DNA of 64,000 nt from Chryseobacterium sp. Marseille-Q5410 (GTDB taxonomy: Bacteria > Bacteroidota > Bacteroidia > Flavobacteriales > Weeksellaceae): assembly GCA_946892665.1 (NCBI GenBank), contig CAMPOT010000001.1:868001-932000 (forward strand), in the 5' to 3' direction. A program made the translations under genes and the position numbers. Numbering within the stretch: the stretch's first letter is position 1; each line of letters begins with the position of its first letter. The notes under the pieces are model-generated. The model did not search any database. It had not been told where the DNA came from and saw nothing but the letters and a program-made list of their open reading frames with translations. This document shows positions 1 to 7,070 of the stretch, in pieces.

Positions 1-1
1 A

Positions 2-328
2 ATGGGCAAGTACCAAATTAGAAAGACCAGCGATGGCCAATTTCGCTGGACGCTGAAAGCGTCAAACGGCGAAACATTATTAACGAGTGAGACTTATGTA
101 AGCAGGCAAGGCTGTGTTGACGGCGTAGCAAGCAGTAAAGTTTGTGTAGCAGACAAAAACTTTGATAAGAAGACATCAGTTTCAGGACAGCCGTACTTTA
201 ATCAGGTGGCGAACAACTATCAGGTTTTGGGAACGAGCGAAATGTATTCTTCCACTTCTGCAAGGGATAACGGTATTGATAGTGTAAAGCGTAACGCTCC
301 TACTGCAACAATTGAAGATTTAACCTAA
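2..328 (+). CDS. DUF1508 / YegP-family small protein
   Basis: A 108-residue protein with two tandem DUF1508 modules. The first carries GQFRWTLKASNGETLLTSE and the second a diverged copy around FNQVANNYQVLGTSE, each followed by a conserved G(C/N)-containing helix (QGCVDGVASSK and RDNGIDSVKRNAP). Two repeats in about 110 residues is the normal length of the YegP family, so the gene looks complete although it begins at the second base of the window. The family is cytoplasmic and of unknown biochemical role. It ends before a rho-independent terminator. The family call is firm; no function should be inferred from the neighbours. Confidence 0.85.
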   Translation: MGKYQIRKTSDGQFRWTLKASNGETLLTSETYVSRQGCVDGVASSKVCVADKNFDKKTSVSGQPYFNQVANNYQVLGTSEMYSSTSARDNGIDSVKRNAPTATIEDLT

Positions 329-642
329 ATGCTAATGTCCAAAATCTACGATTTAAAGAACCTACTGTCTGGCGACAGGCTGATGGTTCGGTAGAGAAAA
401 TAGAAAAAGCTAAAGCTCAAAAATTTTCCACTTTATTTTAAATACAAAAGAACTTTTAATAGCTATTCAAAGTTCTTTTTTTGGATCGCCACTACCCAAA
501 ACAAAAGAAAATTGAGTGGTTAGTAAAGCGATACTGTTACTATATTTATGCAGAGGTAGCGACGATCCTGCAGAACTCCTAAGATCTGAATCGGAAGAGC
601 AACCGATTAATACGCGAACAATTCAAGCGTGAGCGGCGCAAA
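329..642. other. Gene-free gap with possible coding debris
   Basis: No complete gene is seen here. A frame running from 328 to 441 (KEPTVWRQADGSVEKIEKAK and a stop) has plausible protein composition but no start and no recognised family, so it may be the tail of a lost gene. A rho-independent hairpin lies inside the gap. The rest, up to the end of the minus-strand nuclease gene, shows nothing recognisable. Confidence 0.3.
446..482 (+). terminator. Rho-independent terminator
   Basis: An 11-bp arm AAAAGAACTTT pairs perfectly with AAAGTTCTTTT across a 12-nt loop and is followed by a T run. It would end transcription from the DUF1508 gene or the coding debris after it. Confidence 0.75.
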
Positions 643-1311
643 TTAATTTATTGAAACCCACAAATGAGTTAGATTAATATCATCACTTTTTCGATGGGCA
701 ATAGATGTCAAAATACAAAAGTCAACGGCTGCTTCTATTTCGGATAATACTTCATCTTTTTTCCAATCAGTGTTGGTCATTGTTAAATCATCAATCCAAT
801 TGTTGATTGTAACGTTCCAATGCCTAAAATCTTCGTTTTCTACGAAACCTAACAAGCCACATTTGTTTTGTCCTTTTCCGTGTTTTTCTGTTTTAAATCG
901 TTCAATTCCTCCATTTTTACTATCTCCAATTACATATTCCTTTTCTCGTTTTTTGCCTAAAGAAGTAGATAATATTTTTGCCTCCCAAACCATTAACGGT
1001 TCATTATGAACGCCTTCTTCTACCTTGTGAAAATAAAAATCGGGAATGCCTTTTGTTCCATAAAATGTATCTGAATATTGATTTTTTACTCCTATATTTG
1101 GATGTGATTTCACAAAAACTTCTACTTGTTCTATAAATATTTGAGTGTATTTGTTCTCGTTTAATGGAAGTTTTAAATTAGGCTGGCTTGATGCTTTTTT
1201 AAAAGGCGTACAAGATTTTTTCAAACATTCATTAATGAATGAAATAGTCTTGCCTTCTTGGTTTGACAAGAAAGGAGTTGAATTTATATTTGAATATTCC
1301 TCTGCTAACAT
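643..1311 (-). CDS. Putative PD-(D/E)XK restriction endonuclease
   Basis: A 222-residue protein with a nuclease-like core: GIPDF (Asp about residue 91) followed at the right spacing by VWEAK (Glu 110, Lys 112), the D...ExK pattern of PD-(D/E)XK enzymes. Its start codon overlaps the stop of the upstream DNA methyltransferase (TAATG), so the two are translationally coupled. The context is the main argument for a restriction role: a nuclease gene directly behind a large N6-adenine methyltransferase. It would cleave unmodified DNA at the site protected by its partner. I do not recognise a named restriction family and the target site cannot be read from the sequence. The gene is AT-rich compared with the SusC region downstream. 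Confidence 0.65.
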   Translation of the reverse strand: MLAEEYSNINSTPFLSNQEGKTISFINECLKKSCTPFKKASSQPNLKLPLNENKYTQIFIEQVEVFVKSHPNIGVKNQYSDTFYGTKGIPDFYFHKVEEGVHNEPLMVWEAKILSTSLGKKREKEYVIGDSKNGGIERFKTEKHGKGQNKCGLLGFVENEDFRHWNVTINNWIDDLTMTNTDWKKDEVLSEIEAAVDFCILTSIAHRKSDDINLTHLWVSIN

Positions 1312-4232
1312 TAAAAACCTGCATTTGAAAAGTCAGAGAAACATTTATCTGCGTCACGGTAAGCCGTTAAAGCAAGCCAATATCTGTATTGATTTGGTTT
1401 CACGAAAACAATGGTATCTTTTTGAGGATATAGCTTTATTATTCTATTCACAGATAATTGAGCAGAAATTTCATTTGTTGTAAGCCCATCAATATTTAAT
1501 TCTGATAAATCTTTACTGAATTTAGGTTCCAGATTTTCCCTGTCATACTTAAATACAGTTGCTATTAAGGAGTTTTCAAGTTGAATGACATCAGATAATC
1601 TGAATTTGCGATTATTCTCTTTGTAAATTGTATTTAATGCTTTTGAAAATTCAGAGCCATAATTCCCAATAATTGTTTTAATATTTTTATCTCCACGAAT
1701 TGGACTAACAGCTTTTGCTGATTCTCCAATTCTTAAATATTTTTGAAAATAATTTAAAACATCATCTATTACCTTGTTGTCAAATTCAGAAAGAGAATTA
1801 TCAGATATATATCTAAGGTTATACAAATCATAAGCTAGAATAGCAGTATTTCTATTGCCTAACAATTGAGCACTTTTGATTATAAATTGTAAAGTATACA
1901 ACTTCTCGTACTTCACAATATTGTTGAAAATGGGTTCTAAAGAATTAACATCTTTATCAGGAGTAGAAATGCCTACGTATCTATTCTTAAAAATTATGTT
2001 TTCATGTTTGTTAATAGCCAAATTAATTACAGCAGAGTCAATATCAATAGTTTCACTAATAATAAGACTGGGAATATGGTAAGGTGGGATATCATTAATT
2101 TTTCTCATTTCCTCTGGGGAAATAATTTCAATTTTATTTGAATCAATTGTTTTGTTTACAATCCCTTTTGAAGACAGTAATCTTTTGTTTACATTTGTTG
2201 GATTCTTGGAATTATTTTTTACGGTTCCGTGTCCTTCCTGAATAGTATATCCTTTTGAAACTAAATGAGGTTTTAATAATGGGAAATTATCTAATTTCTC
2301 CATTATATTCTTTATTCTGCCACCACCCAAAATATTGACTTTCCAAATAAACTCATTATTTATAGCAGTTTCACGGTTTACAAAATGTAAATCGTAATCG
2401 TCTATTTCAAAAACTATTCGCTCTTTGGTGGCTATAGTTCTTCTGAAAGTTAGATGCAATATGTTTGTACTAAAATCTGGTTTTTCGTTTTTAATAAATA
2501 TAGCAGCTGAGCCAACTCTAGCACCATTATCCCAAAGAGATTTCCCCTCAGCTAAAGCTGTAAAATCAAAAATTTGTATTGCATTATAATTTGAAAATAA
2601 GGCTTTTTTATAATTAGCTGAAGTACTATTGTATAATAACCCTGAAGATTTAATAATCAAACAAGTCAGGCCTTTATCTTTAAGGAATCTGAAAGATTCT
2701 GAAAGAAATTTTAAAGCAATTTGTTTTTGAGGAATATCAATTTTTTTATTGTTAATTTCCCAAAAATCTAATCCTTCCGGAAGTTTTCCTCTCACAAATG
2801 GCGGGTTCCCAATTAGCAAATCAAATTTTTTATTTTCAAGAGATGTGCATTCAAAAAAATCTGAATGAATCAAATTGCTTTTTGTTAAATCATCAAATCG
2901 TAATTGCTTTAGAATTTTCACAGGATTTAGCTCGTTACATAAAGCTAAACTCAAACTAAAAGAAGCTAATCTTACAGCTTGTTCCTCTTTATCAACTCCA
3001 TAAATGTTTTTTAATATTGATTTTAAGTCATCAATATCAGGAACACTCATTTCATTTTGAAGTCTCCAAATTTGAACTAATCGTTTAAAGGCAACAACCA
3101 AAAAAATACCCGAACCACACGCAGGGTCTAAAATGGTATAATTTTTTAAGTCGAAATCTTTAAACTTTTTAAGTGGAATACATTCGTCCACTAATAATTT
3201 GGCTAAATGGGAAGGAGTGTAAAACAATCCTTTTTCTTGTTTTTCTTCTCCTAAAAACTCCTCGTATAAGCGACTAATCAGTTCAACCGGAATCAGTTTA
3301 AACTCAAAATATCTCCAATCATGAAAATTTAATTCAAGTTGCGTAGAACCCAAACTAGCTTTATCAGTCGCTAATAAATCAGCAACAATAGTTAAGTTTA
3401 AAACTTTTAAATGCTCTTCTTCTTCTGCTTCCCACTTAAATACGTTACCGTTAAAATCTTTATTTAAATCAGAAAGCAGCTCAACAAATTTGCCTTGTTG
3501 TTTTAAAACATCATTAAAAGAGGATGCTTTATTATATTTGTGAAAATATTTGTTTGATAATAATTTATTACCATTGTCGTCAATACGTTCTTCTAAATAC
3601 TTGATTAAAATAGCTTGAACAATAATCTTATTGACAATTTCAGTAGATACATTTTTAAATTCTTTTGTCAACTTATTGGCTACAAATCGGATGTTATCTA
3701 TCAATTTATCATAGGCAGAGTTTTGAAACTTAAATTTGTTTTTTAACTCCTCTTGTTCCCAAAAAATACCGCTTTTTATTTTGACAGCAAACTGACAATT
3801 GTATAAGTCAGAAACTTTACCAGCTAATTTTAAATCTTTTACTAAATATTCGGGCTTATAATTTTTCGTGATATGTTTAGTGCAATCAATTATTTGTATT
3901 GATGTATTATGAAAAATACAAGCTAAAGGAGCTTCACCACTGCTCCAAATGTTAGTCTGAATATCTGCAATTTCATTTTCGCTTGCTTCATTAAAACCTC
4001 TATTGGTAAAATCGAATAAATATACTTGTGGTTTGTAACTTCCATTCAATTGTCTGCGTAGATAGACAGCAGAAGCATTTAATTCTTTTGCTTTTTCAAT
4101 GTGAAACTGAATTTGAGGGTCGGGAAGTTCTTTTTTATTTTCGGTTAAATATAAAGAATCATCTTCTATAGCAAAACCGAGTTTTGCCATAACTCCTTGA
4201 AAATCAATATTTATCTCTTTTTTCTTTCCCAT
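1311..4232 (-). CDS. N6-adenine DNA methyltransferase of a restriction-modification system
   Basis: A long (about 973 aa) DNA methyltransferase. An N-terminal region of about 330 residues precedes the catalytic domain with YTPSHLAKLL, the SAM-binding motif I DPACGSGIFL (about residue 370) and the catalytic motif IV NPPF (about residue 476). The C-terminal 450 residues have the size expected of a target-recognition region. The architecture resembles Eco57I-type or BREX/Type IIG-like methyltransferases, but the fused N-terminal part shows no obvious nuclease motif and a separate PD-(D/E)XK gene follows by a 1-nt overlap. I chose the ATG at 4232 because the upstream in-frame TTG lies inside a -7 promoter box (TATCTTTG). 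Low GC suggests acquisition by transfer. Function call strong, class uncertain. Confidence 0.85.
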   Translation of the reverse strand: MGKKKEINIDFQGVMAKLGFAIEDDSLYLTENKKELPDPQIQFHIEKAKELNASAVYLRRQLNGSYKPQVYLFDFTNRGFNEASENEIADIQTNIWSSGEAPLACIFHNTSIQIIDCTKHITKNYKPEYLVKDLKLAGKVSDLYNCQFAVKIKSGIFWEQEELKNKFKFQNSAYDKLIDNIRFVANKLTKEFKNVSTEIVNKIIVQAILIKYLEERIDDNGNKLLSNKYFHKYNKASSFNDVLKQQGKFVELLSDLNKDFNGNVFKWEAEEEEHLKVLNLTIVADLLATDKASLGSTQLELNFHDWRYFEFKLIPVELISRLYEEFLGEEKQEKGLFYTPSHLAKLLVDECIPLKKFKDFDLKNYTILDPACGSGIFLVVAFKRLVQIWRLQNEMSVPDIDDLKSILKNIYGVDKEEQAVRLASFSLSLALCNELNPVKILKQLRFDDLTKSNLIHSDFFECTSLENKKFDLLIGNPPFVRGKLPEGLDFWEINNKKIDIPQKQIALKFLSESFRFLKDKGLTCLIIKSSGLLYNSTSANYKKALFSNYNAIQIFDFTALAEGKSLWDNGARVGSAAIFIKNEKPDFSTNILHLTFRRTIATKERIVFEIDDYDLHFVNRETAINNEFIWKVNILGGGRIKNIMEKLDNFPLLKPHLVSKGYTIQEGHGTVKNNSKNPTNVNKRLLSSKGIVNKTIDSNKIEIISPEEMRKINDIPPYHIPSLIISETIDIDSAVINLAINKHENIIFKNRYVGISTPDKDVNSLEPIFNNIVKYEKLYTLQFIIKSAQLLGNRNTAILAYDLYNLRYISDNSLSEFDNKVIDDVLNYFQKYLRIGESAKAVSPIRGDKNIKTIIGNYGSEFSKALNTIYKENNRKFRLSDVIQLENSLIATVFKYDRENLEPKFSKDLSELNIDGLTTNEISAQLSVNRIIKLYPQKDTIVFVKPNQYRYWLALTAYRDADKCFSDFSNAGF

Positions 4233-4247
4233 TTGGTAACCAACAAA

Positions 4248-4255
4248 CAAAGATA
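4248..4255 (-). promoter_or_regulatory. -7 box (TATCTTTG) of the restriction-modification operon
   Basis: TATCTTTG matches the Bacteroidota TAnnTTTG -7 consensus and lies 15 nt before the ATG at 4232. It implies a very short leader and rules against the TTG start inside the box. No clear -33 TTTG was found. Confidence 0.5.
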
Positions 4256-4374
4256 GGAAAAACTTTGGCTTATTTTTATGCAGTCCACCTTTTCTTTAAC
4301 GTCGAAATTTGATGAGATGTAGTCTTTCCCAAAAACGGGAACATTAAAAATATAGTTTTTACCTTTGGAAGACT

Positions 4375-4543
4375 ATGAAAAACAGTAAATTTTAAGAAGT
4401 TCAGACCATCAAGAATTAATCTGAGAAAATCAAGGAAAAAAGTGAATAAGATTTCCCGGGTACATGGCATCAGTCAGCGTTCTTTTTATAAGTGGAAAAG
4501 CACATATGGCGGATTGGATGTACAGCAACTCGCTAAAATGAAA
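4375..4543 (+). pseudogene. Degraded IS3-family OrfA remnant
   Basis: The plus strand encodes, across two stop codons and a frame change, a protein resembling the intact OrfA at 21521-21787. It starts MKNSKF, then EVQTIK, then after the frame change HGISQRSFYKWKSTYGG, matching the helix-turn-helix region of IS3-family OrfA. A TACCTTTG -7 box at 4360-4367 precedes the ATG as an IS promoter would. No OrfB remains. The remnant runs directly into a broken small membrane-peptide gene, so the right part of the element has been lost by recombination. Confidence 0.65.
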
Positions 4544-4699
4544 ACACTGAAAATTTACAATATCATTGCCTAGATCTTAATTGGGTTGTTGGTAATATGG
4601 GTAAAAAAAACTTCGAAAGGACATCAGGGAGCCGAAACGTTATTGGAACAGTGCGCTAACCGGTATTATAAGGAACTTAAAAAAGACGATATTTTTTAG
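4538..4699 (+). pseudogene. Broken copy of a small membrane-peptide gene
   Basis: Reads MKTLKIYNIIA then a TAG at 4571-4573, and continues in frame with ILIGLLVIWVKK, then LLEQCANRYYKEL to a stop at 4699. This is the same design as the intact 50-residue peptide at 6493-6645 (identical first 11 residues, a hydrophobic segment, then a C-terminal L-x-x-C-A-x-R-Y-Y motif). The internal stop marks it as inactive unless suppressed. The start codon lies in the tail of the IS3 OrfA remnant. Confidence 0.6.
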
Positions 4700-4701
4700 T
4701 G

Positions 4702-4926
4702 ATGACTCCAAAAATTTCTTTTTTTGATTTTACGCTGTTAGTGGATGAGCAGCAGTTTGAGCTAGTATTTACCGAAGGAGAATTTATAGATTTCCCAGAT
4801 GTAGGAAGTAGTAAGTTTGTTTTGTATAGACTTTATGGCTTCTTCGTAGAACTAGAATACGACGTTTTACAAAACCATATCATAAACAAGATAGTATTTC
4901 AAGGTCAAAACAAATCAGTTGATTAG
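4702..4926 (+). CDS. Hypothetical protein, 74 aa
   Basis: An acidic, aromatic-rich 74-residue protein (ISFFDFTLLVDEQQFELVF near the start). I recognise no family. An upstream GTG at 4699 is also possible and overlaps the stop of the broken membrane-peptide gene; I prefer the ATG at 4702. It ends 10 bases before the convergent end of an XRE-like regulator. Small acidic proteins beside IS debris are sometimes immunity or antitoxin proteins, but nothing in the sequence shows this here. Confidence 0.45.
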   Translation: MTPKISFFDFTLLVDEQQFELVFTEGEFIDFPDVGSSKFVLYRLYGFFVELEYDVLQNHIINKIVFQGQNKSVD

Positions 4927-4935
4927 TCACTATTT

Positions 4936-5268
4936 CTAATTTTCTCCTTTATTATACTCTCGAGTGAAGCTGTTTACTTCCTCATTTGTAATTTTATCAT
5001 ATTCTTCTGCGAAGTCAACTAGCTTGTATCCCATTGATTCAATTATAAGTATAACTGTAGTCATTGCAGATCTTGTATGCCCGTCAAAAGCACTAGTAAC
5101 AGTAGCTTTTCGCATATCACTATTGCTGTTTAATGCTATTTTCTCATAGCTGCTCACATCCTCTTTGCTACTTGTTTTCCCTTTGTATTTCTCCTTATTT
5201 CTATTATGTAACACTCGTAAAGCGATTGCTATTTTGATCTTAATATATTCTTCACTTTTATTGTTCAT
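4936..5268 (-). CDS. XRE-like helix-turn-helix regulator
   Basis: About 110 residues, fully helical in appearance. The central part reads SSYEKIALNSNSDMRKATVT, then SAFDGHTRSAMTTVILIIES, then MGYKLVDFAEEYDKITNEEV. It resembles a Bacteroidota family of single-domain Cro/CI-like proteins in which an IAxxSxxRKATVS recognition helix is followed by LILIIExMGYxLxDFA. The ATG at 5268 (MNNKSEEY) was chosen over an upstream start because of the normal N-terminus. A palindrome (5302-5319) lies 34 bp upstream and may be its own operator. No partner gene is adjacent on the same strand. Regulatory role likely, target unknown. Confidence 0.65.
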   Translation of the reverse strand: MNNKSEEYIKIKIAIALRVLHNRNKEKYKGKTSSKEDVSSYEKIALNSNSDMRKATVTSAFDGHTRSAMTTVILIIESMGYKLVDFAEEYDKITNEEVNSFTREYNKGEN

Positions 5269-5301
5269 GATTGCAATTAACCACAATTGAAAGATTTTTT
5301 C

Positions 5302-5319
5302 GGTACGGTATTGCGTACC
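5302..5319. promoter_or_regulatory. Candidate operator palindrome
   Basis: GGTACG and CGTACC form a perfect 6-bp inverted repeat around a 6-bp centre, just upstream of the XRE-like regulator. Size, symmetry and position fit a dimeric repressor site and suggest autoregulation. This is inference from position and symmetry. Confidence 0.4.
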
Positions 5320-5432
5320 TAATTTATTTTATATATATTTGAAAAAAATTACAGAAAATGTAATTTTGCGATACTTCAAAAAATAAAAGAAGCTATTGCT
5401 TAGAATCTCGATCTGAAAACTGGTAATTTTTA

Positions 5433-5492
5433 ACGTACGAGAGGATAAGTAAAGTAGCTCACGCTTCGGCGTGGGCTCACTTATCTGTACGT
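5433..5492. repeat. 60-nt three-part hairpin with UUCG loop
   Basis: Three paired blocks are nested in order: ACGTAC with GTACGT, GATAAGT with ACTTATC, and GCTCACGC with GCGTGGGC, closing on a TTCG tetraloop. A C(UUCG)G loop is exceptionally stable in RNA, so this may act as transcribed RNA or as a REP-like element. No coding sequence overlaps it with any support. Confidence 0.6.
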
Positions 5493-5571
5493 AAGGTATA
5501 CCAGTGCCCCAGATCGGATATGTTGAGACCCACGCTGTTTTGTATCCGGCATTCTCAACCTTAAGCAACAA

Positions 5572-5905
5572 CTTTTATTGACATACAGTGAATGAGCAGC
5601 AGGCGCAGCATCTTCCGTGAGTTTGGAGGGATGCCGGGTGCCGGATGAGGGATGTTTTCTTTATATAAGAGATTCTTCATTCCGCTACACTACATTCAGA
5701 ATGACCAGTACAATGGTTGCGCAGCCATTGCGGCCTTTACGGCTTACCGAGGAAATATCCGGCTTATCGGTCGGAGACGGAAAACACCCGGCACCCAACA
5801 TTCAGCATCCAACTTCCATCCACCCAAAACAATGAAAACAGGTTTGATCTCCTTTAACGATACCTCATAAAGAGAACCTCACATTCATATCAATTCTCTT
5901 CAGAA
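5572..5905. other. Gene-free region with inverted degenerate repeats
   Basis: No gene. At 5626-5660 the sequence reads GGATGCCGGGTGCCGGATG-like units and at 5775-5823 the reverse-complement type (CCGGCACCC, CATCC units), forming an imperfect inverted pair. The same word family (CAGCACCC, CATCCAGCATTCAACATC) recurs at 6425-6460 and upstream of lplA, so it is a genome-specific intergenic repeat style. Confidence 0.45.
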
Positions 5906-5964
5906 GGATTTATACTCAGCGGGAAAGTGTTTTTAACTGATGTTGCTTTCCCCTGAGGCAATCC
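5906..5964 (+). repeat. Structured repeat, copy 1
   Basis: Outer stem GGATT/AATCC and inner stem CTCAG-C-GGGAAAG / CTTTCCC-CTGAG, with a bulged C after AG and an AT-rich loop of 18 nt. The conserved core AGCGGGAAAG and the tail CAATCCGAG recur in two further copies downstream. Confidence 0.6.
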
Positions 5965-6027
5965 GAGGCTTCATTCTTTTTTCCTTGATGAAAAAAGAAA
6001 CAAAAAAATCAAGACTTGGATCTTTTT

Positions 6028-6190
6028 GCTAAAAAAATTGCAATCATTTCTAAGAAAATCCCCCAAACTCGGGCGGAAAGATAATGAGTTCTGTTGTATG
6101 TAATGCATTGCCGCCACTCAAACAAGGGGGATTTTTATGCCAGATTAGTTGACGATTTTCTAAGGAAATAATTACAATTTTTCTTAACGC
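6028..6190. repeat. Long imperfect inverted repeat
   Basis: The arms 6028-6060 and 6154-6190 are imperfect reverse complements: GCTAAAAAAATTGCAATC on the left against the reverse complement of the right arm, GCGTTAAGAAAAATTGTAAT. Inside lie nested AAAATCCCCC / GGGGGATTTT (6055-6064, 6126-6135). No open reading frame fills the centre, so the shape is that of a MITE-like or cruciform element. Confidence 0.5.
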
Positions 6191-6255
6191 AAAAATCTCC
6201 TAGGTCGAAACATTTTATTCATATATGTTTTTATAATGCAAAAATCTCCTAGGTC
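6189..6255 (+). repeat. 18-bp direct repeat pair
   Basis: GCAAAAATCTCCTAGGTC occurs exactly at 6189-6206 and 6238-6255, 49 bp apart. Each contains the palindrome CCTAGG. The first copy abuts the right arm of the inverted repeat 6028-6190, so the pair may mark an insertion or recombination event. Confidence 0.6.
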
Positions 6256-6492
6256 AGGGATTTTCCATCAGTAATGAGTAATGAGCAATCAGCTATGTTT
6301 CCGGTGGCTGAGCTGAGCCGAAGCCAGTGAGAGGGAAAAATAAAAGATATAAGAATAATGGTTCGTAGGTCCAGTTGGTACTTTTTTGAAAATCCGGATT
6401 AAGATTAAGATCGTTGCTCAGGCATTTAACATTCTACATCCAGCATTCAACATCAGGCTTTGAATGAAAGAATTTAATATCATCGCTAAACT
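6256..6492. other. Gene-free region with intergenic repeat words
   Basis: No gene. It contains a GGTGGCTGAGCTGAGCCGAAGCC segment of a style common in intergenic DNA of this group and degenerate CATCCAGCATTCAACATC units near 6430-6460. No promoter could be assigned with confidence to the small peptide gene that follows. Confidence 0.35.
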
Positions 6493-6645
6493 ATGAAAAC
6501 ACTTAAAATTTACAACATTATTGCTTCCCTACTGATTGTTGTATTTGCAGTTTGGGTGGTGGAGCTTAGGAAAGAGATCAGAGAAACGGGAGAGTTGTTG
6601 GATCTGTGTGCAGAACGGTATTATGAAGGAATGAATACGGAGTGA
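6493..6645 (+). CDS. 50-residue single-pass membrane peptide
   Basis: ATG to TGA gives a peptide beginning MKTLKIYNIIASLLIVVFAV, with a transmembrane segment at about residues 8-24. A charged helix (RKEIRETGELLDLC) and a C-terminal AERYYEG motif follow. Reality is supported by a broken relative at 4538-4699 that keeps the same start, the membrane segment and the L-x-x-C-A-x-R-Y-Y tail although the DNA has diverged. Peptides of this shape occur among type I toxins and among small membrane regulators; neither role is shown here. It sits alone in a repeat field, 57 bp ahead of structured repeat copy 2, which may lie in its 3' leader or act as its terminator. I do not recognise a named family. 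Confidence 0.5.
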   Translation: MKTLKIYNIIASLLIVVFAVWVVELRKEIRETGELLDLCAERYYEGMNTE

Positions 6646-6702
6646 CAGATCAACAGTGCATGTCGTAAGATACCTGTCGGACAACAGGTTCTGAAAGACT
6701 AA

Positions 6703-6774
6703 GGATTGGTCTTTAGCGGGAAAGTGTTTTATTTTTTTTCATCATTTGTGTTGGGCTTTCCCCTAAAGCAATCC
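6703..6774 (+). repeat. Structured repeat, copy 2
   Basis: Outer stem GGATT/AATCC; inner stem CTTTAG-C-GGGAAAG / CTTTCCC-CTAAAG. Compared with copy 1 the distal arm has changed on both sides (CTCAG/CTGAG to CTTTAG/CTAAAG), keeping the pairing. The loop is longer and T-rich. It ends CAATCCGAA. Confidence 0.6.
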
Positions 6775-6849
6775 GAAATAGTAAGAACCAGGTTAAAAGT
6801 AAAAGGATAAAAGTTAACAGCAGAATGGTAAGATGTTCAATAATGCCTT

Positions 6850-6941
6850 GGATCTTGAGTCTTGAATCTAAACAGTATTTGCTTCAGCGGGAAAGCGCCC
6901 CCTCTTCATAGGTTTCTACACCGTTTTCCCTTGGGCGATCC
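6850..6941 (+). repeat. Structured repeat, copy 3
   Basis: Outer arms GGATC (6850) and GATCC (6937) are complementary in a form different from copies 1 and 2 (GGATT/AATCC). The inner stem GCTTCAG-C-GGGAAA / TTTTCCC-TTGGGC pairs with several G-U wobbles and one mismatch. It keeps the AGCGGGAAAG core and an ATCCGAA tail. It is the most diverged copy. Confidence 0.5.
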
Positions 6942-7070
6942 GAATAATTTAAAATCTAAAATCTATAATTTAAAATTATAAAACAAAAAAAGCCCTTTCC
7001 CCTCCGGTTTGGCGACTTCGGGAAAAGAGCAGTAATCATTATCAGTATAAACCAATAACAAAACAAAACT
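6942..7070 (+). promoter_or_regulatory. Leader region of the SusC/SusD operon
   Basis: An AT-rich stretch of repeated AAATCTAAAATCTATAATTT words is followed by a hairpin (arms around GCCCTTTTCCC-like and GGGAAAAGAGC at about 6991-7031) and an A-rich run before the ATG at 7071. No TAnnTTTG box was found here, so the promoter probably lies further upstream in the repeat field. Confidence 0.3.

Noticed and set aside
5329-5870. Open frames of 70-80 codons on both strands (5329-5571, 5617-5835, 5652-5870)
   Set aside because: Their compositions follow the intergenic repeats and hairpin; no family, no promoter box, no homologue in the window.
6189-6255. CRISPR-like direct repeats
   Set aside because: Only two copies of an 18-bp unit and no cas genes; not an array.
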